From assembly GCA_913058395.1 (NCBI GenBank), contig CAJXQI010000009.1:1-64000 (forward strand): DNA of 64,000 nucleotides. The letters are read 5' to 3'. Below, one piece after another: positions 1 through 8,879 of the stretch. The translations under genes and the position numbers were made by a program. The notes beneath the pieces were generated by a model, which was not told the DNA's origin, searched no databases, and worked only from the letters and a program-made list of their open reading frames with translations. Source of the DNA: an uncultured Colwellia sp. Its GTDB lineage: Bacteria > Pseudomonadota > Gammaproteobacteria > Enterobacterales > Alteromonadaceae. How positions within the stretch are numbered: the first letter of the stretch is position 1; each line of letters begins with the position of its first letter.

Positions 1-922
1 CAAAGTTGAAGCTAACATTTAAGTTACCAGGGTAACGTTTATCAGCATCACCATTGATGAATACTTGTTCCATATCGTTTAAACCCGCCCATAAACGATC
101 ACGCATTTTTGTTACGTGTGCTTCGTCTTGCGCTAGTTCTTCTTTGGCAATTCTAAAGGCTTCACCCATACCCACAATTTGGTGAGTCGCTAATGTGCCA
201 CTGCGCATACCACGTTCATGGCCGCCACCGTGCATTTGAGCTTCAAGACGAATACGAGGCTTACGACGAACATATAGTGCGCCAATACCTTTTGGACCGT
301 AAATCTTGTGAGCTGAAAATGACATTAAATCAACTTTCAAATGTTGTAAGTCAATGTTGATCTTACCCGCGCTTTGTGCAGCATCAACATGGAAGATGAT
401 TTTACGGGCACGACACATTTCGCCAATTTCAGCAATATCTTGGATAACACCAATTTCATTATTAACATGCATAATGCTAACTAAAACAGTGTCTTCACGA
501 ATAGCGTCATTAAGCTTATTCAAGTCAATTAAACCATTCGTTTCAGGGTCTAAGTATGTTACTTCAAAACCTTGGCGTTCTAATTCACGACACGTATCTA
601 AAACTGCTTTGTGCTCAGTTTTACAGGTAATAATGTGCTTACCTTTTTTGCTGTAAAAATTCGCAGCGCCTTTAATGGCTAAATTATTTGATTCCGTTGC
701 ACCAGAAGTAATTACGATTTCACGTGGGTCAGCATTAATCAAATCAGCAACTTGATTACGAGCGATATCAACCGCTTCTTCAGCTTGCCAACCAAACTTG
801 TGTGAACGCGATGCTGGGTTGCCATAAAAACCATCGGTTGTCATGTACTGCATCATTTTTTCCGCAACACGCTTATCTACCGGCGTTGTTGCTGAATAAT
901 CAAAATAAATAGGAAGCTTCAT
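1..922 (-). CDS. iscS: Cysteine desulfurase IscS (C-terminal part cut off by window edge)
   Basis: PLP-dependent cysteine desulfurase that takes sulfur from cysteine and passes it to the IscU scaffold and to tRNA thiolation enzymes. Reading the minus strand from the ATG at 922 gives [19 protein letters not shown], the standard IscS N-terminus, and the frame stays open to base 1, where it reads like the family's GNLNVSFNF region. About 307 of the usual ~404 codons are present; the active-site Cys loop lies outside the window. It follows iscR by 29 nt and is probably the second gene of the isc operon under IscR control. The family call is clear. Confidence 0.97.
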   Translation of the reverse strand, partial: MKLPIYFDYSATTPVDKRVAEKMMQYMTTDGFYGNPASRSHKFGWQAEEAVDIARNQVADLINADPREIVITSGATESNNLAIKGAANFYSKKGKHIITCKTEHKAVLDTCRELERQGFEVTYLDPETNGLIDLNKLNDAIREDTVLVSIMHVNNEIGVIQDIAEIGEMCRARKIIFHVDAAQSAGKINIDLQHLKVDLMSFSAHKIYGPKGIGALYVRRKPRIRLEAQMHGGGHERGMRSGTLATHQIVGMGEAFRIAKEELAQDEAHVTKMRDRLWAGLNDMEQVFINGDADKRYPGNLNVSFNF

Positions 923-951
923 TGATTAATAATCTCCAATTAAACAGGCAA

Positions 952-1461
952 TTAATGCCAATCGTTCATAATGTTACGGGTGGTAATTAGCGTCTCTAAT
1001 GACGGAGCCTTTTTCGCTTTTGCGCTGGCTTGGTCTTGACGTTGAGAAACTAATTTTACATTTCGTTGCTCGACGAGCTCGGCAAGTGAAATGCTTTTTA
1101 AAAAATCTTCAATTCTATCGCTTAAATCTGACCATAGGTAATGAGTTAAACATTGTTGGCCATCTTGACAGTTGCCTTTGCCGCCACACTTAGTGGCGTT
1201 GATGCTTTCATCAACAGCATTGATTACGTCTGATACGGCAATTTCTGCAGAGCATTTACCTAAACGGTAACCGCCACCTGGGCCTCGAACACTATTCACT
1301 AAGCCATTTTTTCTCAGGCGCGAAAATAATTGCTCTAAATACGATAACGAGATACCTTGGCGCTCAGAAATATCGGCCAACGGCACTGGACCAGTTGCAG
1401 CATGAATGGCTACATCTAGCATTGCAGTTACAGCATAGCGTCCTTTAGACGTCAGTTTCAT
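952..1461 (-). CDS. iscR: Fe-S cluster-sensing Rrf2 regulator IscR
   Basis: Transcription factor of the Rrf2 family that senses Fe-S status by holding a [2Fe-2S] cluster. The 169-residue protein starts [18 protein letters not shown], has the winged helix-turn-helix in the first ~65 residues, and carries Cys92, Cys98, Cys104 and His107, the ligand set known for E. coli IscR. The C-terminal tail beyond ~135 is variable, as in the family. It is first in the iscR-iscS order, with two IscR-type boxes directly upstream, so negative autoregulation by the holo form is expected. Start codon: ATG at 1461, preceded by a GGGG-containing Shine-Dalgarno region. Confidence 0.97.
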   Translation of the reverse strand: MKLTSKGRYAVTAMLDVAIHAATGPVPLADISERQGISLSYLEQLFSRLRKNGLVNSVRGPGGGYRLGKCSAEIAVSDVINAVDESINATKCGGKGNCQDGQQCLTHYLWSDLSDRIEDFLKSISLAELVEQRNVKLVSQRQDQASAKAKKAPSLETLITTRNIMNDWH

Positions 1462-1487
1462 TTATTACCCCTATCAATTCGCTGCGC

Positions 1488-1515
1488 ATTTTACATAACC
1501 TTGTAAATTAGTCAA
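1488..1515 (-). promoter_or_regulatory. Predicted sigma-70 promoter of iscR
   Basis: On the minus strand there is a -35 hexamer TTGACT (1515-1510) and a -10 hexamer TAAAAT (1493-1488), separated by 16 bp and about 27 nt upstream of the iscR ATG. The promoter lies inside and just downstream of the IscR-type boxes, as at the E. coli iscR promoter, so bound IscR would block RNA polymerase. Promoter activity is inferred from the pattern alone. Confidence 0.6.
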
Positions 1516-1544
1516 CTAAATACCCGACTGATTTACTCAGGTAT
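1495..1544 (-). promoter_or_regulatory. Two abutting type 1 IscR boxes
   Basis: Two 25-bp sites lie end to end. The distal one (1520-1544) reads, on the minus strand, ATACCTGAG, TAAATC, AGTCGGGTAT; by eye it fits the type 1 IscR consensus (ATA, a GACT-like half, an A/T centre, AGTC, TAT) at all but one position. The proximal site (1495-1519) is weaker: it keeps GTTGACT and GGTTAT but has lost the AGTC half, and it includes the -35 hexamer. The consensus is established for E. coli IscR; occupancy here is inferred. Confidence 0.72.
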
Positions 1545-1577
1545 TCTACTAGGGATAAAAAAATAGTCAATGAAAAG

Positions 1578-1601
1578 GGCAGTAATAGCATTAATACTGC
1601 C
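1578..1601 (-). terminator. Weak hairpin terminator or attenuator between cysE and iscR
   Basis: On the minus strand GGCAGTA (1601-1595) pairs with TACTGCC (1584-1578) around a 10-nt loop and is followed by CTTTT. The stem is 7 bp and the U tract is short, so termination would be partial. It could reduce read-through from trmJ-cysE into iscR. Confidence 0.4.
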
Positions 1602-1620
1602 TATAAATAGAATGTATTCG

Positions 1621-2430
1621 CTAAATTGTTGGGTCGAATGACTCAGCTGCAGTTTCTCGGCGTTTCGCGGCAGCTTGCTCATCTTCAACGAACTCGCCAA
1701 CGCGCAATTCAGGTAAGGCTTCTTGACACACTTCACCACCAAGTTGATTAACTTCACGGCATAGGTCTGAAACCTTATTGTCCATTAAATGCATATGATC
1801 TAATAAACGCCCTATCGCCTTAGCGACTGGATCTGGATTGTCTTCAGCAACAGCGTAAGCGTCAAAGCCAAATTTCTTAGCAGCTTTTTCACGTTTTTCA
1901 GCGGCATTATTATCTTTATTTGCGTTAACAATGCGCCCTGGAATGCCAACAGCAGTTGCATTGTCAGGAACATCTTTTACCACCACTGAGTTTGAACCCA
2001 CCTTACCGTGGCTGCCAATCGTAATAGGCCCTAATATTTTAGCTCCTGCGCCAATAACAACATTATCTTTTAAGGTTGGATGACGTTTACCAGCATTCCA
2101 GCTTGTACCACCTAAAGTTACGCCCTGATAAAGCGTAACGTCATCACCAATTTCAGCAGTGCCGCCAATAACAACGCCCATACCGTGATCAATAAAGAAA
2201 CGACGGCCAACTGTAGCACCTGGATGAATTTCAATACCGGTTAACCAGCGAGAAAAGGTCGATAAGCTACGTGCCAACCATTTCCAATTATTTTTCCAAA
2301 GCTTATGACTTAAACGATGAAACCAAATGGCATGTAAACCAGGATAATTTGTTAAAACCTCAAAAACATTACGTGCGGCAGGGTCTCGGTCAAAAACACT
2401 GGCTATATCTTCTTTCATGCGGCTAAACAT
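1621..2430 (-). CDS. cysE: Serine O-acetyltransferase CysE
   Basis: Makes O-acetylserine from serine and acetyl-CoA, the committed step of cysteine synthesis. The 269-residue protein has a short helical N-terminus and a left-handed beta-helix of hexapeptide repeats. [17 protein letters not shown] and [17 protein letters not shown] hold the expected catalytic His and acetyl-CoA residues. It is the short EpsC/NifP-like form often found beside isc genes, not the longer enteric CysE. The C-terminal ~90 residues are charged and probably helical. It lies between trmJ and iscR, so cysteine supply sits next to the desulfurase that consumes cysteine. Start at ATG 2430, preceded by GGAAAG. Confidence 0.93.
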   Translation of the reverse strand: MFSRMKEDIASVFDRDPAARNVFEVLTNYPGLHAIWFHRLSHKLWKNNWKWLARSLSTFSRWLTGIEIHPGATVGRRFFIDHGMGVVIGGTAEIGDDVTLYQGVTLGGTSWNAGKRHPTLKDNVVIGAGAKILGPITIGSHGKVGSNSVVVKDVPDNATAVGIPGRIVNANKDNNAAEKREKAAKKFGFDAYAVAEDNPDPVAKAIGRLLDHMHLMDNKVSDLCREVNQLGGEVCQEALPELRVGEFVEDEQAAAKRRETAAESFDPTI

Positions 2431-2497
2431 ACCACTTTCCTTAATTCTTGCTATTCTAGCCGCTGTTTACTTATTAGTAGGTTACCGGCGACTAAAA

Positions 2498-3259
2498 TCA
2501 GTCAGTTTTGTTATCAGTTTTCGATGCTTTAGCAGCGCGCTCTACAGACGCTAAAATACCACGCATCATTTTCAATTCTTTTACATCAGGTCGCGCACGG
2601 TTAAATAATCGGCGTAACTTTGTTAATACTAATCCAGGGTGACTCGGTACAATGAAGCCTGTCGCTTTTAATGCATTTTCAAAGTGTTGATAAAAACGTT
2701 CTGTTTCCTCAACTACTGGGTATTCTTCATCATCGTTTAAGGTAAACGCTTTCTGCTCATGTGCCAAAAAGCTAGTACGAATTTCATAGCTTAGCGTTTG
2801 TACTGCCATCGCCAAGTTCAACGAGCTATATTCTGGGTTAGCTGGAATTTGTACGTGAAAATGACAAAGTTGTAATTCATCATTAGTTAAACCACTACTT
2901 TCGCGACCAAATACCAAAGCAACCGGATACTCTTGTGCTTCTGCAATCATTTTCTCGCCACAGCCACGAGGTTCAAGCATAGGCCAAGGTAAAGTGCGTG
3001 AACGTGCGCTCGTGCCAACCACTAAACCACAATCGCTAATTGCTTCTTCAAGCGTGCTAACAACTTTGGCATTTTTTAATACATCGGTTGCACCAGCTGC
3101 TAATGCTTGCGCTTGACCATTTGGCATTTCAATAGGATCAACAAGAATAAGTTCACTTAAGCCCATTGTTTTCATCGCTCTAGCGGCAGAGCCGATATTA
3201 CGACAATCTGAGGTATTAACGAGAACGATACGTACTTTACTTAACAAAGAATCTGACAT
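2498..3259 (-). CDS. trmJ: tRNA (cytidine/uridine-2'-O-)-methyltransferase TrmJ
   Basis: SPOUT-class methyltransferase that adds a 2'-O-methyl group to nucleotide 32 of the tRNA anticodon loop, using S-adenosylmethionine. The 253-residue protein begins with [20 protein letters not shown] (motif 1 with the N and R residues) and has [17 protein letters not shown] and [14 protein letters not shown], the knotted cofactor-binding motifs. The ~80-residue C-terminal extension is typical of TrmJ. It is divergent from suhB and upstream of cysE and iscR, an arrangement also seen in enterics for trmJ-iscR and suhB. Confidence 0.95.
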   Translation of the reverse strand: MSDSLLSKVRIVLVNTSDCRNIGSAARAMKTMGLSELILVDPIEMPNGQAQALAAGATDVLKNAKVVSTLEEAISDCGLVVGTSARSRTLPWPMLEPRGCGEKMIAEAQEYPVALVFGRESSGLTNDELQLCHFHVQIPANPEYSSLNLAMAVQTLSYEIRTSFLAHEQKAFTLNDDEEYPVVEETERFYQHFENALKATGFIVPSHPGLVLTKLRRLFNRARPDVKELKMMRGILASVERAAKASKTDNKTD

Positions 3260-3521
3260 TATCTACACTTACTTATTTTGAAGGCAACAATTCACATACT
3301 ATTGCTGCCTATCTAGATGGCTAAAATTGTCGATAATGTTAACACAGAACATTATCCTTGTACTGCGAAAAAATCACGCCTTTTATATTTGTTTTCTAGT
3401 GCTTATCAATATGGATTAGTCCATTTACTTATAAGTAGTAAGAAAATAAGGAAAGTTTTGTCCATTGCGCTATAACTTATTCACCATTGAGAAAAGAATT
3501 TAACTTATGTTAATAACGGTA

Positions 3522-3550
3522 TCGCAATAGCTTATTTATTTTGCTATACT
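3522..3550 (+). promoter_or_regulatory. Possible suhB promoter with GC-rich discriminator
   Basis: TATACT at 3545-3550 is a good -10 hexamer; 17 bp upstream is a poor -35 (TCGCAA, 3522-3527). The bases after the -10, CTGCGCGC, form a GC-rich discriminator of the kind seen at growth-rate-controlled promoters. The predicted leader would be about 85 nt. Pattern evidence only. Confidence 0.35.
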
Positions 3551-3644
3551 CTGCGCGCTTAATTTCAGGCTTATTATACTGAAGTTAACTTCGTTCTTTT
3601 ACATAGCTGTTTATGACATTTTACAACATATAGGGTAGTCGATA

Positions 3645-4448
3645 ATGCATCCGATGCTAAATATTGCCGTGCGCTCTGCGCGTGCTGCGGGCAAAGTAAT
3701 TCTGCGCGCTTTTGAACAAGTAGATAAGATTGAGATTGAATCTAAGGGTACTAACGACTTCGTTACTAATGTTGATATAAGTGCTGAACAAGCTATCGTG
3801 GAAACGATACAAAAATCTTACCCAAATCACACCATCATTGGTGAAGAATGTGGTTTAATCGAAGGTAAAGACAGCGACTATCAATGGATTATTGATCCAC
3901 TTGACGGTACTAGTAACTTTATTAAAGGTATTCCTCATTTTGCCGTTTCAATTGCCTTAAAAGTTAAAGGTAAATTAGACCAATCTGTTATTTATGATCC
4001 AATTCGTGGTGAGTTATTCACAGCGAGTCGTGGTAAAGGCGCACAACTTAACGGTTTTCGTATTCGCGTTAAAGCATCTAAAGAGCTTAAAGGTGCAATT
4101 TTAGCTACAGGATTCCCTTTTAAACATAAGCAACATACAAATGCTTACTTAGATATGTTTAAAACTTTATTCGGCAAAACTTCAGATATGCGTCGTGCTG
4201 GCTCTGCTGCACTTGATTTAGCATACGTAGCAGCTGGCCGTGTTGACGGTTACTTTGAAATTGGCTTAAAGCCTTGGGATACTGCTGCAGGCGAACTAAT
4301 GGTTATCGAAGCTGGTGGTTTAGTTACAGATTTTGTTGGCGGTCATAACCACAGCAACTCAGGTAACATTGTGGCAAGTAGCCCACGCTTAGCAAAAGAA
4401 ATATTGAAAGATATTCGCCCTCATTTAGGTGAAGCGCTTAGCAAGTAA
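3645..4448 (+). CDS. suhB: Inositol-1-monophosphatase family protein SuhB
   Basis: Member of the Mg2+-dependent inositol monophosphatase family. In E. coli SuhB also joins the rRNA transcription antitermination complex with Nus factors. The 267-residue protein has GEE at 66-68, WIIDPLDGTSNF at 81-92 and GLKPWDTAAGELMVIEAGG near 210, the three metal-binding motifs. Length matches E. coli SuhB (267). It is a single-gene unit, divergent from trmJ and closed by a strong terminator. Start at ATG 3645; Met4 in the same frame is a less likely alternative. Confidence 0.96.
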   Translation: MHPMLNIAVRSARAAGKVILRAFEQVDKIEIESKGTNDFVTNVDISAEQAIVETIQKSYPNHTIIGEECGLIEGKDSDYQWIIDPLDGTSNFIKGIPHFAVSIALKVKGKLDQSVIYDPIRGELFTASRGKGAQLNGFRIRVKASKELKGAILATGFPFKHKQHTNAYLDMFKTLFGKTSDMRRAGSAALDLAYVAAGRVDGYFEIGLKPWDTAAGELMVIEAGGLVTDFVGGHNHSNSGNIVASSPRLAKEILKDIRPHLGEALSK

Positions 4449-4476
4449 TTAACTGCTTACGCATCACTATTTAAAA

Positions 4477-4497
4477 GCGCCTTAAGGCGCTTTTTTT
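4477..4497 (+). terminator. Rho-independent terminator of suhB
   Basis: GCGCCTTAAGGCGC (4477-4490) can fold into a GC-rich hairpin and is followed directly by seven T. It starts about 30 nt after the suhB stop codon. Confidence 0.9.
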
Positions 4498-4498
4498 A

Positions 4499-5213
4499 TC
4501 TCTATAATATAAGAATTTATCTAAATCTTACTTTTACTCTGCGCTACTGTTTTACAGGAAAATAACGATAGGAGTCAGAAAGAATCGATGTTGAAAATGT
4601 ACTGGCTCAGACGACACTGGCAATTGTTAACACTAGGTTTGTGCTATACCAACAGGCGGCAACAAGCTCATAGTTGCCGGTGGCAAGTCATTTTAAAATG
4701 CTAACTAATGCCACAAACATGACCTAATTTACTGGTCAAAACAACTCTATTTTATGTTCACTTTGATACGAAAGAAGACCTTAGCCTTGGCTTATCTAGC
4801 GACATTTGAACCGATGAAAATCAGCCCCGCGTTAGATAATAGAATTGTTCTCAATTTCATCAGAAATCTATAAAGTCAAAAATTCTAATTTGATTAGAAA
4901 ATACCAAAGCGGACATTAGATTAATATGATTTTGGTATTAAATTCTGTGGAGCTATAGGGCACTTACCTCCATAGAATTTCAAATCTTATTTTTGGTCGC
5001 TCAATTGACTTAATCATCTGCGGAATTAAGGTCTATCTAGATCAAGCAAAAACCATTTATTGCATTAATAAACTAACAAGAAAAAATCATATTAAAGTAA
5101 CACAATATTCATTATACCATCTCTTATCGTTTCGATAATTATTAGTTGATTTACAGTTTGGGTTGTTAATCGCATAATCCGTCAAAATCCAAATACAGCC
5201 AACTGAGGTTACA
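4499..5213. other. Non-coding stretch with nested inverted repeats upstream of maoP
   Basis: About 715 bp without a convincing gene; the longest ATG frames are under 40 codons and unrecognised. It contains GGAGTCAG at 4571-4578, an octamer that recurs as a complete inverted pair at 20214-20251, and three inverted repeats between 4883 and 4980 (separate entry). The base composition is strongly AT-rich. It may be decayed mobile DNA plus the maoP promoter region. Confidence 0.6.
4883..4980. repeat. Cluster of three inverted repeats
   Basis: Three dyads occur in series: TTCTAAT/ATTAGAA (4883-4889 and 4893-4899, 3-nt loop); AATACCAAA/TTTGGTATT (4900-4908 and 4931-4939, 22-nt spacer); and AAATTCTGTGGAGCTA with TACCTCCATAGAATTT (4940-4955 and 4965-4980, 14 of 16 pairs, 9-nt loop). 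The arms abut one another exactly, which suggests one composite element rather than chance. Confidence 0.6.
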
Positions 5214-5519
5214 ATGATTTTAACTCACGGATTTAAGACTGAAAGCCCCTTTTACGATGATGTTCATTTTCCACGTGGTTTTAATAAGTCAGGAGATTTT
5301 ACTATAGTCGAGGCGGAAACTTTGACAAGTGTTGGAAGACGATTACATATGTTGGAGCAAGAACTGTGCACACCAGCTAGTGATATAGAAAAGCAATTTT
5401 CTCAAATGTGTAGAGAACAGAGTGAAGGACAAACTCAAATAGAGTTACTATGGCAAAAATATAAAAGGTTAACAATATATAAGCCTTTTCATAGCTTGAA
5501 CAGTGGGAAGGTAGCTTAA
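5214..5519 (+). CDS. maoP: MaoP/YifE-family protein (DUF413)
   Basis: The 101-residue protein matches E. coli MaoP (YifE), which with the DNA site maoS organises the Ori macrodomain of the chromosome. Shared features are DVHFPRGFNKSGDFTIVEAE near the N-terminus, the EKQF...CRE segment in the middle, and the end with KYKRLTIYKPFHSLNSGK. The family is limited to gammaproteobacteria that carry the Dam/SeqA set. Start at ATG 5214, preceded by TGAGGT. In E. coli it sits beside hdfR; here an HdfR-like gene lies 4 kb downstream. The macrodomain role is inferred from homology, and no maoS site was identified. Confidence 0.85.
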   Translation: MILTHGFKTESPFYDDVHFPRGFNKSGDFTIVEAETLTSVGRRLHMLEQELCTPASDIEKQFSQMCREQSEGQTQIELLWQKYKRLTIYKPFHSLNSGKVA

Positions 5520-5674
5520 ACTGTAAAACACATTTTAGTACTACATATTTATACATAGAGAATTTTACTTAGCTCGCTAAGCATGGAAAATATTATTTTT
5601 CATGCTGTAACGCGAATGACTCCTTATTTTCTTGTTAGCACTCAATAATAGGAGGGTATCTTTTGCCGTTAATT

Positions 5675-6178
5675 TTATTTGATTTTTAGCTTTGAAGGCA
5701 GTAATGGTGTTGTTTCTTTACGCTGAAAAACCAACCAATTAACCCAACCAAATGCTAAACACATTAGCCATATAAAGTAATCAATAATAACTAGTTCATT
5801 CCGTTCAACTCCAACATTACGTATAAACGCTGACCACTTAAAAAATCCACTACCTTGTTTAAATTTAAATGCTCTATCATCTTGCTCTGCCCATAAATAA
5901 TCATATTGAAAGCAAAAATCATGGAGAATAACAGGAATTAACAATAGTCCTGAGGGAGAAAAAAAGAGCCGGACTACTGCCGGATATGAACTACCATCAA
6001 AAACAAACCCTTTAGGAATAATAACAACTCTTTTATTCGGTAGTATATAGTGCCAATCTTCAATAAGCCGCCATTGACGCTTTCTAAAAAGTAATCGCCA
6101 TAGTTTTGAAAAAATAGAAAGTTTTTGTGTTTTAATCGCAAAGGGTTGCAATTTTGGCATTTCCATAACGTTTATCAT
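5675..6178 (-). CDS. DUF1353 family protein
   Basis: A 167-residue protein with the DUF1353 core: IPKGFVFDGSSYPAVVRLFF followed by VILHDFCFQYDYLW, where the Asp and the HD pair are the family's conserved positions. Related proteins occur in phages and in bacterial chromosomes; the function is unknown. A hydrophobic stretch near residues 130-150 (LVIIDYFIWLMCLAFGWVNW) could be a membrane segment. Start is uncertain: ATG at 6178, 6166 and 6160 are all in frame and none has a clear Shine-Dalgarno. It points away from mgtE, so the two share a divergent promoter region. Confidence 0.75.
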   Translation of the reverse strand: MINVMEMPKLQPFAIKTQKLSIFSKLWRLLFRKRQWRLIEDWHYILPNKRVVIIPKGFVFDGSSYPAVVRLFFSPSGLLLIPVILHDFCFQYDYLWAEQDDRAFKFKQGSGFFKWSAFIRNVGVERNELVIIDYFIWLMCLAFGWVNWLVFQRKETTPLLPSKLKIK

Positions 6179-6267
6179 TTAATTAATAGTGAATGTAATG
6201 ATTCTATAGTTAAATAGGCATAAATATAAAACGCAAAATTTTACTTGGGTTAATCCAAAAATTTTAT

Positions 6268-6276
6268 CCCCCCCCC
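6268..6276 (+). repeat. Run of nine C directly before the mgtE ribosome binding site
   Basis: A homopolymer of nine C followed by TAGGAAAAACT and the mgtE ATG at 6288. In such an AT-rich spacer it is exceptional. Runs of this type can vary in length by polymerase slippage, and here the run touches the Shine-Dalgarno sequence (AGGA). Confidence 0.85.
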
Positions 6277-6287
6277 TAGGAAAAACT

Positions 6288-7634
6288 ATGTCTTTAGAGT
6301 TATTAACTGAATACATCGAAAAAGCTGATGAATTATTTGAAGGGGAATTCCATTTACAGGATATTGCGCTAAAAATAGAAGAAGACCTACTACCAGAGCA
6401 TGTCGCCATCTTGTTAGAAGCTTTTCCTCTTGAGCAGCGATTAAGTTTATGGAAATTATTTAGCAGTGAGGCTCAACAACTTATTTTTCTAGAAATGAAG
6501 AATGAATCTAGACAAATGATATTGAATGCCTTGGATGATGATGCATGCTTTCCTTTATTTGATCGTTTAGATGCTAATAGTCTACTTGAGCTTACTGAAA
6601 ATTTAAGTGAACGCTTTATTGAATATGCTGTAACTCAAATGACAGCAAAACAAAAAGAGCATTTCAAAAAATCACAAGATTACGCTGATGATGAAGTGGG
6701 CCGTTGGCAAAGTTTTGATGAAATCAAAGTATCGCAAAAATTAAAAGTATCAGCAGCAAAGATGCTTTGTGCACAAGAACAGCCAATGCTAACTGACATT
6801 ATTTATATTATTGATCATCAATCGAAACTCTTAGGTGGAGTACCAATAAATCAATTATTACTCTTGGATGATGGTAAACCACTAGCGGAAGTTATGTATC
6901 ACGAAACATCAGCTATTAATGCAAGTAAAAATATAGGAGAAGCCGCTGATGAAGTAATACTTTCAGGAAAGGCTGCATTACCTATAATTGATGATGAAGG
7001 CTGTTTAACGGGCCGTTTGGATTTACATTCTGCTTTTAAATTTAAAGAGCAACAAGCAGATAACCAAATAATTCAAGCAGCAGGTTTAAGTGAAGAAGAA
7101 GATTTATTTGCAAGTGTTTGGTTGAGTAGCAAAAACCGTGCAATTTGGTTAGGTATTAATTTAATAACCGCTTTTTTAGCCTCATGGTTCATAGGTTTAT
7201 TTGAAGCGACGTTACAGCAAGTTGTCGCATTAGCCGTACTGATGCCAGTAGTTGCTTCAATGGGCGGCATATCAGGTAGCCAAACATTAACGTTAATTAT
7301 AAGAGGATTGGCGTTAGGGCAAATTACTGATGCAAACAGGCAATCCATAGTGAAGAAAGAGTTAAAGGTGGGCGCAATTAACGGTATTTTATGGGCAACG
7401 GTAATAGGTTTTATTACTTTCTACTGGTTTGAAAACCCTATGTTATCCGTTACTATTTGTATTGCCATTTTAGGTAATATACTTGTCGCCTCTCTTTCTG
7501 GTGTTTGGGTGCCTTGGATTTTAAATCGATTAAACATAGACCCTGCATTATCAGGGGCTGTGATATTAACAACGGTCACTGATATCTTTGGCTTTATCGC
7601 TTTCCTTGGCTGCGGCACTTTATTATTAATTTAG
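6288..7634 (+). CDS. mgtE: MgtE-family magnesium transporter
   Basis: Magnesium channel/transporter of the inner membrane. The 448-residue protein has the expected order: an acidic helical N domain (1-125), a CBS-pair region (about 145-250, with IIDHQSKLLGGVPINQLL and LPIIDDEGCLTGRLDL), then five membrane helices (about 285-448). The pore segment contains VLMPVVASMGGISGSQTLTL, the family signature. In characterised MgtE the cytosolic domains sense Mg2+ and close the pore. A good AGGA lies 7 nt before the ATG. The next gene is a CorA/ZntB-type transporter 45 nt downstream, so the two are probably co-transcribed. Confidence 0.93.
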   Translation: MSLELLTEYIEKADELFEGEFHLQDIALKIEEDLLPEHVAILLEAFPLEQRLSLWKLFSSEAQQLIFLEMKNESRQMILNALDDDACFPLFDRLDANSLLELTENLSERFIEYAVTQMTAKQKEHFKKSQDYADDEVGRWQSFDEIKVSQKLKVSAAKMLCAQEQPMLTDIIYIIDHQSKLLGGVPINQLLLLDDGKPLAEVMYHETSAINASKNIGEAADEVILSGKAALPIIDDEGCLTGRLDLHSAFKFKEQQADNQIIQAAGLSEEEDLFASVWLSSKNRAIWLGINLITAFLASWFIGLFEATLQQVVALAVLMPVVASMGGISGSQTLTLIIRGLALGQITDANRQSIVKKELKVGAINGILWATVIGFITFYWFENPMLSVTICIAILGNILVASLSGVWVPWILNRLNIDPALSGAVILTTVTDIFGFIAFLGCGTLLLI

Positions 7635-7679
7635 ACGTTTATTTTAAATGAATATTATAGAATTATTGTTGAGGTGGAT

Positions 7680-8642
7680 ATGAAGCAAACAGAGTTTATT
7701 TATGGTTATTATTTTACACAAGACGATCAAGTAAATAAAATCACATCACTAGAAAATATTGATGTATGTAAGCCACATTGGCTTCATTTTGATTATACAT
7801 TACCCTCAACAAAGTCTTGGCTTGAAAAGCATAGCAAACTACCCTCCGTTGTTTCCAACGCTTTGTTAGATGAAGAAACGCGACCAAGGGCAACACCACT
7901 CCATGATGGTGTTCTAATATCGTTAAGAGGTGTTAATTTATCGCCTAACAGTGACCCTGAAGATATGGTATCTATTCGTCTTTGGTTTACTAAAGATAAA
8001 GTGATCAGTACAAGGCGAAGAACATTACTCTCCACTAGAGATATAGCTACTGATTTTGATAATGGATGTGGGCCAAAAACCTCATCAGAATTTATATCAG
8101 TGTTGGCTGAACGATTAATTTCAAGAATGAGTAATACGGTTTATGAAATAGAAGAGAATGTGTCTGATATTGAAGAAAAAATATTAGCCTCTAGTACGCA
8201 CAGCCTAAGAAATGAGCTTTCAACAACGCGTCGGCAAATTATCTCATTAAGACGTTACTTATCTCCCCAACGCGAAGCTATGGCGCAATTATTGAGTGAT
8301 AAAATAACCTTTTTTACATCAGAAGAAAAAATTCAATTAAGGGAAGCGACCGATCAGCTAACACGCTTTATTGAAGATTTAGATTCAATAAAAGATCGGG
8401 CAATTGTGTGCCAAGAAGAGTTAAATAATACCTTAGCAGAACAAATGAATAATCGTATGTTTGTTTTGTCGGTAGTTGCCGCTTTATTTCTTCCTTTAGG
8501 CTTCCTTACTGGGCTATTAGGTATTAATGTTGGTGGTATTCCTGGGGCTGAAAACAGCAACGCTTTTGTTATTTTTATTCTACTATTAATTGTGGTTGTT
8601 TTTTTTCAAATTTGGCTTTTCAAAAAGAAAAAATGGTTTTAA
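7680..8642 (+). CDS. zntB: ZntB/CorA-family metal cation transporter
   Basis: Member of the CorA superfamily. The 320-residue protein has a long cytosolic domain rich in helix-forming residues, then two C-terminal membrane helices (about 260-285 and 293-315). Between them is GLLGINVGGIPG, which holds the GxN motif and the GGIPG extension characteristic of ZntB rather than magnesium-specific CorA. Characterised ZntB moves zinc by proton-coupled uptake. The ATG at 7680 is preferred because GAGGTGG sits just before it; the GTG at 7674 overlaps that Shine-Dalgarno. Exact metal specificity is inferred. Confidence 0.88.
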   Translation: MKQTEFIYGYYFTQDDQVNKITSLENIDVCKPHWLHFDYTLPSTKSWLEKHSKLPSVVSNALLDEETRPRATPLHDGVLISLRGVNLSPNSDPEDMVSIRLWFTKDKVISTRRRTLLSTRDIATDFDNGCGPKTSSEFISVLAERLISRMSNTVYEIEENVSDIEEKILASSTHSLRNELSTTRRQIISLRRYLSPQREAMAQLLSDKITFFTSEEKIQLREATDQLTRFIEDLDSIKDRAIVCQEELNNTLAEQMNNRMFVLSVVAALFLPLGFLTGLLGINVGGIPGAENSNAFVIFILLLIVVVFFQIWLFKKKKWF

Positions 8643-8879
8643 TTACTCACTTTAATAGAGTTTCTTTCATAAAATTCCTTATTACGGTTTGTTTATTTAA
8701 GCGTTCTCTAAATCTATAGCTAGCTCCCCGACCTATCCTCCCCCATTCTAAATTTTTTATTTAATGGATGTTTGATAAAAAATTTTGATTACAAACACCA
8801 AAATATTTCACTTTCCTATTTAATAAATTACATACATTATCTGGTGAAAATTAACTATTAATTTTTATAAGGTAAAGAA

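Noticed and set aside
354-656. Plus-strand frame of 100 codons inside iscS
   Set aside because: It lies antisense to the clear IscS frame, has no family features and no ribosome binding site; treated as a shadow.
4589-4702. Short ATG frame (~37 codons) in the spacer before maoP
   Set aside because: No similarity recognised, no good ribosome binding site, and too short to support.
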